A stretch of DNA of 6,325 nucleotides from an uncultured Ruminococcus sp. (GTDB taxonomy: Bacteria > Bacillota > Clostridia > Oscillospirales > Ruminococcaceae), in the NCBI GenBank assembly GCA_945876155.1, contig CAMCMW010000092.1, forward strand, positions 1 through 6,325. The letters run 5' to 3'. This document shows, piece by piece, positions 1 to 5,397 of the stretch. Each line of letters begins with the position of its first letter. Position 1 is the stretch's first letter. A program made the translations under genes and the position numbers. The notes beneath the pieces are model-generated. The model was not told where the DNA came from and searched no databases. It saw nothing but the letters and a program-made list of their open reading frames with translations.

Positions 1-1176
1 CGAATCAGCCATAGGTTTCAGATAGCTGTTTACCGCATTCATACTCATGCGCATCAGATCATCTGAATTTTGATTAAGCCTTTTTAAATCTTCTGATAAC
101 TCTATGATGAATTTTTCAGCAGTTTCAATCATAGATCTTCTTTCCTGCATAATGTCATTCACCAAAATGTGGTATGTATCCGGATCTGATTCAAGAAATG
201 TTTCCTTGGCATCTTTCAATTCAAGCATTGACTGTTCCTTGGCGTCATCCTGAATTTTTTTGTATGCCTTCATCTTTTCCAGTACTAAATCATTTGCCTT
301 ACCACGCAATTCCAAAGACATTTGTCCAATGCTGTTAACAATATCACGTGATGCAGATGCAAGTTCAATCTGATAATTCTTAATCGCCTCAACCAATCTG
401 TCTCTGCGGGCATCCTCTTGTTCTGCAATCATATTATCAATTTCAGCATTCCATTTTCTTTGCTCAGCTTGTAAGCGTGCAGCATCTTCTTCTCGTTGAG
501 CATCAAGCCGTGTTTCTAATTCACTGCGTTCTGCTTCAATCTGAGCTTGCTGTTGTACTGATTGCATATCTCTTTTGTGATTCCATTTTTTCAGAGGTTC
601 GCCAATCCAATCGCAAATAGATTCTACCGGTTTATAAATAATATCATCTAATTTATCAAACATGTCCAGAAATGCCATTATTTTACCCTCCGCTTTTTTA
701 GCATTTTCTACCAATCGTTTAAAATGCTCTTTGTGTTTTTTTAAATTCACCTTTAACTGATTACTGCGTTCTTCCCAATCGTCAGAAAATTGAATCATCT
801 GTTCAAGCACCTTTTGCTGAGATCTGATTAATTCCGGAGCAGCTGTTTTTGCTAAACCAGAAGAGTTTTCCAATTCTGCCATAAATGAAGAAAAGTATTC
901 TGCAAAAAACAACGTAATATCTCTTTGTTCATCTTTTGAAAATTCATCATCATGGTGCTTCAAATATTCTGCCAATGCACACCAATGGCTATCCAGCCAT
1001 TCCATTTCGTAAGCCTGAAAACACAAATTTCTGACATTTTCCGATTCAGATTCGTGTAAGCCGTTGTAAATTGTTGAATAGTGCTCTTTTGAGTCTTTGT
1101 TTAACTTTGCTCTTTGTTCTTTCATTATTTTAAGTGAAAGTCTCACATATGTCCTGTAATCCTGCTCAAATCGCAT
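1..1176 (-). CDS. Long helical/coiled-coil protein, 3' end outside window
   Basis: An open frame of 392 codons starts at ATG 1176-1174 and stays open to the left edge, so the C-terminus is missing. I do not recognise the family. Residues 1-166 are helical and polar with several Trp and His residues. Residues 167-200 begin like an independent protein (MAFLDMFDKLDDIIYKPVE), with amphipathic character and a DWIGEPLKKW motif. Residues of about 203-245 are a Gln/Glu/Ala/Arg-rich coiled coil, followed by more helix up to the edge. No enzymatic motif, signal peptide or membrane segment is visible. The start lies 4 bp after the preceding gene's stop, behind a G-rich GGGGGTGG stretch. A second start at codon 167 has a better SD than the first, so this may be two proteins fused or overlapping in one frame. 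A scaffold or membrane-surface role in the GTPase operon is inference only. Confidence 0.8.
   Translation of the reverse strand, partial: MRFEQDYRTYVRLSLKIMKEQRAKLNKDSKEHYSTIYNGLHESESENVRNLCFQAYEMEWLDSHWCALAEYLKHHDDEFSKDEQRDITLFFAEYFSSFMAELENSSGLAKTAAPELIRSQQKVLEQMIQFSDDWEERSNQLKVNLKKHKEHFKRLVENAKKAEGKIMAFLDMFDKLDDIIYKPVESICDWIGEPLKKWNHKRDMQSVQQQAQIEAERSELETRLDAQREEDAARLQAEQRKWNAEIDNMIAEQEDARRDRLVEAIKNYQIELASASRDIVNSIGQMSLELRGKANDLVLEKMKAYKKIQDDAKEQSMLELKDAKETFLESDPDTYHILVNDIMQERRSMIETAEKFIIELSEDLKRLNQNSDDLMRMSMNAVNSYLKPMADS
676..691 (-). promoter_or_regulatory. Internal ribosome binding site and ATG inside the coiled-coil gene
   Basis: On the minus strand GGAGGG (691-686), then a 7-base spacer TAAAATA, then ATG (678-676) form a near-ideal Shine-Dalgarno and start. 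It lies in the same frame as the surrounding gene at codon 167. It could direct separate synthesis of a shorter protein beginning MAFLDMFDKLDD. The sequence also reads TAATG at 680-676, a common translational-coupling junction, with the TAA in another frame. Confidence 0.6.
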
Positions 1177-1180
1177 TCAT

Positions 1181-1552
1181 TCACACCACCCCCATAGCCT
1201 GCTGCAAAGCACTTTTGAATTCATCTAAATTTTTGGTTACATAGTGCTCAATAAGTGCCTCGCTGATTTTAAAACTTTTTTCCATATTTGCATGTAATTT
1301 TTCTAACCATTGCGCCCGAATTTCAGGAGATACTTCATCAATCTGCATTTCTTTCTGAATTTCAGGCAATCTCTCTGTATAGAAAACAATTCGTTCATCA
1401 CGTAAATTCTTCATCATCATTTCGATTTCCTGAATTTCATCTTTATACCGTTTAAGCAAGTCCATATAACTCTTTTCATACGCAATCAATGAGTCCGCAT
1501 TATTAACTTTTTTCGCCGAAGGAACTTTTTTAAAGTCATCAAATGATCCCAT
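1181..1552 (-). CDS. Small helical/coiled-coil protein, 123 aa
   Basis: The family is not recognised. The start at ATG 1552-1550 is supported by a GAGGA Shine-Dalgarno about 7 bases upstream; that SD overlaps the TGA stop of the preceding gene. The protein is almost entirely alpha-helical and highly charged. Residues of about 22-72 look like a coiled coil (Glu/Lys-rich, with an MMM core at 45-47), and residues 76-118 hold further helices. There are no Cys residues, no signal peptide and no membrane segment. It sits 10 bp after the 74-residue gene and 4 bp before the long helical gene, so it is almost certainly co-transcribed and coupled. Its size and character suggest a partner or adaptor of the neighbouring coiled-coil protein, but that is inference. 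Confidence 0.85.
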   Translation of the reverse strand: MGSFDDFKKVPSAKKVNNADSLIAYEKSYMDLLKRYKDEIQEIEMMMKNLRDERIVFYTERLPEIQKEMQIDEVSPEIRAQWLEKLHANMEKSFKISEALIEHYVTKNLDEFKSALQQAMGVV

Positions 1553-1562
1553 AATTTCATCC

Positions 1563-1787
1563 TCATATATAAATCAGAATATCACTATTACTGAAACTGA
1601 TTTTACGAATTTTTACAAAGCATGACTGTTTACATAATTCTAACGCATAACTGCGAATAGCATCATAAAATTCATCACCTTTTTTTACAATAAAGAAATT
1701 TTGTTTACAACTATTTTGTTGTAATTTTACTTTGCGAAAGTTTAAAATATTCAATATACTATTCTCTGGAGAATTATTCTGACTCAT
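1563..1787 (-). CDS. Small hypothetical protein, 74 aa, translationally coupled
   Basis: The family is not recognised. I place the start at ATG 1787-1785, which forms an ATGA junction with the stop of the 311-residue gene (4 bp shared), typical of translational coupling; the SD is weak. The frame is also open upstream for a further 25 codons to a TTG, but that segment lies over the membrane-anchor codons of the upstream gene. The protein has a polar, Asn/Ser/Gln-rich N-terminus (residues 1-28). A compact region at about 29-74 reads as strand, helix, strand, strand (FFIVKKGDEF, YDAIRSYALEL, CFVKIRKISF, DILIYI). It could be a free protein or the C-terminal module of a frameshift fusion with the upstream protein. 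Its function is unknown. Confidence 0.7.
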   Translation of the reverse strand: MSQNNSPENSILNILNFRKVKLQQNSCKQNFFIVKKGDEFYDAIRSYALELCKQSCFVKIRKISFSNSDILIYI

Positions 1788-2719
1788 ATTACTTTTTTGA
1801 TTTTTAGCAGAATCAGAACCGATACTATTACTATTAATGCTACTGCGGCTCCGATTAAACAACCCTTTTTTGATTCCTTCGTTTTTTTTTGAGCCGGTTT
1901 CTGTTCAGGTTCTTCAGCCGTTCTTTTAATTGTAATTTCTCCACTATTTTGTGATTTCATATTATTTCCGTTTAACAGGCTGCCCTGTGGTTTGGGAGTA
2001 CTTACCGGATTTGACTTCAATCCTCTGTACAGCTGTTCATCTACAGCTGCATTTTTAAAATTTAAAGAATCCCACTCTCTTCTGTTTCGTATTTCGGTAA
2101 TAAACGAATCATCGTTTCCACTGAAAATAGAATTAAAAAAGTAATCCAGTGTCTGCTGTTCGTGTGATGAATAGTTTGTTATCACGCTTCGATTACCAAA
2201 CGCTTCTTTTTGCGGAACAAATGAACCTATATATCTTTTTTCCGAAATATCAATGCTCGGCGAATCAACTTCCTCCGAATGTGTTTCAGTTTCACTGAAC
2301 CACTGATGCTTTAAATACTGCAAATAAATCTCCCAGTATTTTTCTAAAGAAATATCCGGAATAACCCCTTTCCTGACTTCTGATTTAGGAATAGCAATTC
2401 CAATGAAGCAGGCAATATTTCTTCCTTTACAATCTCTCAGGTATTCTTCAATATCTGAATAATTTTGCATAATTCCGATAGTTGATGCTTTTATATTATC
2501 AATTAATCTTGACGATATACAGGCAATTCCACCGCATACACAGTAATCATCAACTGAAAAAGCGGTATAGCGGATTCCCTGAACCAAGTCCAGATCATCA
2601 ATCGTATTTTTTACATATTTCAAAGCAAGCCGCCAATTCAAATCTTTTGGTCTTGCTAAAAAATCGGGAACAAAATCGAAATTCTTTGTTCTGCTGTAAA
2701 TAAGCGGATATCCTTTCAT
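1784..2719 (-). CDS. Tail-anchored GTPase-neighbour protein, 311 aa
   Basis: ATG 2719-2717 follows an excellent SD (GGAAGGAG, 7-base spacer) 14 bp after the GTPase stop. Residues 1-137 look like a folded alpha/beta domain with repeated hydrophobic strands (FSVDDYCVCGGIACISS around 54-70; ACFIGIAIP 103-111). Residues of about 140-285 are polar and partly disordered, ending in a Lys/Glu/Pro-rich stretch. Residues of about 287-306 form one hydrophobic membrane segment followed by KIKKVI. With no signal peptide and the helix at the extreme C-terminus, the protein is probably tail-anchored with its bulk in the cytoplasm. I cannot assign the N-terminal domain. Proteins that accompany bacterial TRAFAC-type GTPases often carry such uncharacterised domains, so a GTPase partner or regulator is a reasonable inference. 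An A9 run lies just before the anchor. Confidence 0.85.
   Translation of the reverse strand: MKGYPLIYSRTKNFDFVPDFLARPKDLNWRLALKYVKNTIDDLDLVQGIRYTAFSVDDYCVCGGIACISSRLIDNIKASTIGIMQNYSDIEEYLRDCKGRNIACFIGIAIPKSEVRKGVIPDISLEKYWEIYLQYLKHQWFSETETHSEEVDSPSIDISEKRYIGSFVPQKEAFGNRSVITNYSSHEQQTLDYFFNSIFSGNDDSFITEIRNRREWDSLNFKNAAVDEQLYRGLKSNPVSTPKPQGSLLNGNNMKSQNSGEITIKRTAEEPEQKPAQKKTKESKKGCLIGAAVALIVIVSVLILLKIKKVI
1882..1890 (-). other. A9 slippery run, candidate frameshift/slippage site
   Basis: The coding strand reads C-A9-C at codons 277-280 of the tail-anchored protein (CAA AAA AAA ACG). This contains the heptamer A AAA AAA in the phase required for a -1 ribosomal frameshift, and nine As also favour transcriptional slippage. 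A -1 shift (or one extra A) leads through NEGIKKG into an open frame that crosses the anchor region as a Ser/Asn-rich linker and continues in frame into the 74-residue protein. The product would be about 385 residues with no membrane anchor. No clear downstream hairpin or upstream SD-like stimulator was seen. Confidence 0.5.
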
Positions 2720-2733
2720 GTTAATGCTCCTTC

Positions 2734-3804
2734 CTATAACTCAAAGCTTTCAGCCGCATCAAATTCCTTTTCAATTCCGTCTTCAAACATTTTGAAATGA
2801 ACGCTATCTCTCAGCAATTGTGAGGAAACTGCATTCATCAGTTTCTTATAATGTGCAAGTAAATCACGATTCGACTTAATTGTTTCATTAGCAGTTGCAA
2901 TTTGCCTTTTACAATAATCCACATTACTCTCATCGCAAAGTATGCGGTCTAAAAACCCCCAGCCGGTCTTATTTCTTTCATTATAAATTTCACTTTGATT
3001 TTGTGATATTCTACTCTGATTTTTCTGTTCTTCGATTAAAATCTCATTTTTAAGCGCAAAACAAAAATTCATAAAAGTATGATATATACCGATAAAGAAA
3101 GGAATGTGCATATACATAGGGTCAACTTCACCGCTATAATCATTGTCAGCTATATCTTTTCCCAATGACACCATTGTAACATAAAAACGAATTCCCTTTA
3201 CCATTAAGAAATCAAAACATTCCTTCATTATTATTGGAATATCATCATTGTTGACATATTCTGCACACATATCCGCTTTGGTAATTACAAAGACTATTGG
3301 CAGCATCTCTCCCTGATGACTTTCAGAATAATCCATAAGAAAAGCATTTATTCTCCTTACATTCTTTCTTAATGCCTTTATTCTGGATTCATTACCTTCG
3401 CTGCAAAGCAATTCACCGTCAAGAAACACGTACAAAACAGGGGATTGATCAATTGATTCAAGCAACATTCTATAAACTTCAGCATCATTATTTTCCCTTG
3501 CAGCCAGTGCAGCACCGCCATAGTCTATCCAATTAAATGTCATAACATCCTGCAGAGCATATTTTAGTTTAAATTCATAATCTGATAAATCTGCCAATCC
3601 AGTACCTGCCGGAAATCTTTCATGTCCCGATATATCATCTAGCTGGTCCATCCAATCTTCCAGTCTTCTCACATACTCAGAGCCAGCTTTTAAGGAAAAA
3701 CCTTTATAACCTGTAATCATCTGATAGTACATTCCAAGTACATAACAGGTCTTTCCACTTCCTGACATTCCAAGCGCTGTAAATCTTGTATTATTATTTG
3801 CCAT
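2734..3804 (-). CDS. TRAFAC-type GTPase domain protein, soluble, 356 aa
   Basis: I place the start at ATG 3804-3802, behind a strong AAAGGAG SD with a 7-base spacer; it overlaps the upstream GTPase gene by 11 bp. P-loop GTPase motifs are visible: G1/Walker A GMSGSGKT (12-19), a possible switch I threonine in FPAGT (64-68), G3 as DYGG (94-97) after hydrophobic WI, G4 as TKAD (175-178), and a possible G5 in VSLG (212-215). The core ends near residue 250. Residues of about 250-335 are charged and helical, likely coiled coil, and suited to binding a partner. There is no membrane segment. It resembles the GTPase-like families often labelled TRAFAC-clade GTPase or double-GTPase in predicted bacterial conflict operons, but I cannot assign a specific family. 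It shares motifs with the next gene upstream and appears to be the nucleotide-competent member of the pair. Confidence 0.85.
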   Translation of the reverse strand: MANNNTRFTALGMSGSGKTCYVLGMYYQMITGYKGFSLKAGSEYVRRLEDWMDQLDDISGHERFPAGTGLADLSDYEFKLKYALQDVMTFNWIDYGGAALAARENNDAEVYRMLLESIDQSPVLYVFLDGELLCSEGNESRIKALRKNVRRINAFLMDYSESHQGEMLPIVFVITKADMCAEYVNNDDIPIIMKECFDFLMVKGIRFYVTMVSLGKDIADNDYSGEVDPMYMHIPFFIGIYHTFMNFCFALKNEILIEEQKNQSRISQNQSEIYNERNKTGWGFLDRILCDESNVDYCKRQIATANETIKSNRDLLAHYKKLMNAVSSQLLRDSVHFKMFEDGIEKEFDAAESFEL

Positions 3805-4984
3805 TATTTTTCTCCTTTGCTTTAGTATCAAAAAAATGAACAAGCTCATCTTTGAATCTTATTTGCTTTTTGATATTAAGTTTCTTATCCGTTTTTTTAT
3901 CAAGTGATACTCCATAACCTATTGATACAAGCAGCCAGATTATAAAACCAACTGATATAAGCAGACCGTTTTCTCCGGATAACGCACATAAATTTATTAA
4001 TCCGCCTAAAGAACATATTCCGAAAAAAACACGTGCAATTTTATTTTTTATTCCGATTGCTAATGCAATATAAAAAGCTAAAGCAATCATTCCAACGGCA
4101 ACATCTGCAAATCCGACATTAATAATCAAATAAATCAGGAATAATGCAATAAGGAACAAATCAAGTACTATTGCTAACGTCACAAATTTATTGCTTCCAC
4201 CAATTTCTATTGTCGATTTGTCATACTGATAATTGATTTTATCGAATCCTTTTATCATTAACTTTTTATTATTATCAATCAGGCATTGAACACATGTGCC
4301 CAGATATTTTAAGCCTATATCTTCAGTTACCTGATAAATGCTGCTTTCCGACGATACTTTTGAATATCTTTTAAAATTATTCATGTAAAATAATGAAAGT
4401 AACGCAAGTCCGGCTGATCTTGTATATAATGTATCACTCAGCATTATCATTGATGATAAATTCTGAGCAGGTAATCCTTCAAATGATGCCATGATAACTT
4501 CTTTGATACTTTCAGAATCAAATGTGTTAACAATTTTTCTGGCTTTTGTTACAATAAAAAACAATTTAGGAGCTTTCTCTCCATGCTTATCAGCATAATC
4601 TGATATGTAAGGAAAAATAATTCTTGTGATTTTTCTTTTAATTTTACCTATAATTTCATCTTTATTTTCTTCGCTGAAACATTCTCCGTCAATTAAAATA
4701 ATCCACATATTTGAAGAATTAAAATATTTCCTTAATTCGAAATTGTCTTTTTCATGCGATTTAAGTAAATTTCCATTGTAATCACATATTGAAAAATTCC
4801 ACTGAATATTTTCGTATGCTTTCAGCATATATGTATTAATACTATTTTCTCCAAATGCTCTTGCAGAATTCTGACAAGTAATTGTTATTTTAGGAGAAAA
4901 TGAATTAATATCTTTAATTGCCTCTGAAATAAAATTTGTTTTTCCTGAACCGGATATTCCTAATAAAGCAATATTCTCTGTCAT
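3794..4984 (-). CDS. Membrane-anchored GTPase-like paralog with degenerate G4, 396 aa
   Basis: ATG 4984-4982 follows AAGGA with a spacer of about 9 bases. The N-terminal P-loop domain has Walker A GISGSGKT (9-16) and G3 as DYNG (68-71). The G4 position reads TKAR (146-149), so the guanine-specifying Asp is replaced by Arg. No clear switch I threonine motif is visible. A shared block LIDGE...SEEN (97-107) matches the LDGE...SEGN of the downstream GTPase, which shows the two are paralogs. Four hydrophobic segments follow (about 267-290, 293-312, 317-336 and 340-360), then a Lys-rich tail, so both ends should be cytoplasmic. The protein probably holds the complex at the membrane. It may bind nucleotide with altered base specificity, or act as a pseudo-GTPase that pairs with the downstream enzyme. 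Its coding region is notably AT-rich. Confidence 0.85.
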   Translation of the reverse strand: MTENIALLGISGSGKTNFISEAIKDINSFSPKITITCQNSARAFGENSINTYMLKAYENIQWNFSICDYNGNLLKSHEKDNFELRKYFNSSNMWIILIDGECFSEENKDEIIGKIKRKITRIIFPYISDYADKHGEKAPKLFFIVTKARKIVNTFDSESIKEVIMASFEGLPAQNLSSMIMLSDTLYTRSAGLALLSLFYMNNFKRYSKVSSESSIYQVTEDIGLKYLGTCVQCLIDNNKKLMIKGFDKINYQYDKSTIEIGGSNKFVTLAIVLDLFLIALFLIYLIINVGFADVAVGMIALAFYIALAIGIKNKIARVFFGICSLGGLINLCALSGENGLLISVGFIIWLLVSIGYGVSLDKKTDKKLNIKKQIRFKDELVHFFDTKAKEKNNGK

Positions 4985-5020
4985 AATAAAACATCCTTGT
5001 TTTTAAGCATTTTTCAACCA

Positions 5021-5048
5021 GTTATAGTTGTTAAAATTTAAGGTTTAA
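5021..5048 (-). promoter_or_regulatory. Weak candidate promoter for the GTPase operon
   Basis: In the 78-bp gap before the first GTPase gene the minus strand has TTAAAC (5048-5043), a 16-base spacer, and TATAAC (5026-5021). The -10 element is good but the -35 matches the consensus poorly. The position, about 37 bases before the start codon, is suitable. The operon could equally be read from a promoter further upstream, since no terminator is seen between the integrase and this point. Confidence 0.25.
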
Positions 5049-5062
5049 CTGATTTAATCTAA

Positions 5063-5218
5063 CTACCTTCTATACATATCCTTTTCTTTTATATTCACCG
5101 ATAACTGAAAAGGCGGTTTCTTTCTCCCACTCGCAATACACTCCGGACAAGGACTCGTTTTACACTTTACCTCGCCCAGTTTATACGGACATTTTATACA
5201 TTTCACAAGGTTTTTCAT
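5063..5218 (-). CDS. Small zinc-ribbon-like cysteine-rich protein, 51 aa
   Basis: ATG 5218-5216 has a good SD (AAAGGTGG, spacer of about 8 bases), and the frame ends at TAG 5065-5063. Five cysteines form C7-x2-C10-x8-C19-x4-C24-x2-C27; the outer CIKC and CPEC pairs are typical of a zinc ribbon or zinc knuckle. The remainder (about 28-51) is basic and probably helical or extended. It is small enough to be skipped by length-limited gene callers. It lies between the integrase and the GTPase operon, 78 bp before the first GTPase. It could be a small DNA- or RNA-binding protein, such as a regulator or an element-borne accessory protein, but the sequence does not decide this. The Cys spacing and the SD make it a credible gene. 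Confidence 0.65.
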   Translation of the reverse strand: MKNLVKCIKCPYKLGEVKCKTSPCPECIASGRKKPPFQLSVNIKEKDMYRR

Positions 5219-5262
5219 ATCAGTATCCACCTTTCAAATACATAATTTCATGACAGCAACAC

Positions 5263-5280
5263 ATAGTAGTGATATACTAT
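5263..5280. repeat. Perfect 6-bp inverted repeat with 6-bp spacer
   Basis: The plus strand reads ATAGTA-GTGATA-TACTAT, two perfect 6-bp half-sites 12 bp apart centre to centre. The hairpin is too AT-rich and short, and has no trailing T-run, so it is not a convincing terminator. An 18-bp dyad about 45 bp upstream of the zinc-ribbon gene start would fit an operator for a dimeric repressor, or a recombinase-related site. No function can be proven from sequence. Confidence 0.4.
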
Positions 5281-5292
5281 TTACACTTGAAA

Positions 5293-5328
5293 CAGTAATT
5301 TCGCAAATTTCAGTAATTACAGTAAAAC
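5293..5328. repeat. Imperfect 9-bp direct repeats beside the integrase gene
   Basis: On the plus strand four consecutive 9-mers read CAGTAATTT, CGCAAATTT, CAGTAATTA and CAGTAAAAC. CAGTAA recurs at 5293, 5311 and 5320, that is at 18- and 9-bp steps. The array lies about 70-105 bp past the integrase stop. Short direct repeats near an integrase gene can be arm-type binding sites for the integrase or an excisionase. Simple AT-rich drift is the alternative. Confidence 0.35.
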
Positions 5329-5397
5329 ACGCTATAATCACCGCATTACAGCCCTTTTGCATATTCTCATGACAAGATTTCTGACGGCTCATAAGCT

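Noticed and set aside
1788..1862. 25-residue N-terminal extension of the 74-residue protein from a TTG at 1862
   Set aside because: No SD precedes the TTG, and the stretch lies over membrane-anchor codons of the upstream gene. The ATGA-coupled ATG is the better start; the extension makes sense only as part of a frameshift fusion.
2482..2703. Plus-strand open frame of 73 codons
   Set aside because: It lies wholly inside the tail-anchored protein gene on the other strand, has no SD and low-complexity composition, and reads as a shadow frame.
3805..3849. 15-residue extension (SLFIFLILKQ-like) of the soluble GTPase suggesting a signal or membrane segment
   Set aside because: It starts from a non-ATG codon without an SD and overlaps the preceding gene. 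The ATG at 3804 has a strong SD and the P-loop follows at the usual distance.
3884..3890. A7 run in the membrane GTPase gene as a second slippage site
   Set aside because: The -1 frame reaches a stop after two codons, and the phase does not give the A AAA AAA heptamer, so only a trivial tail truncation would result.
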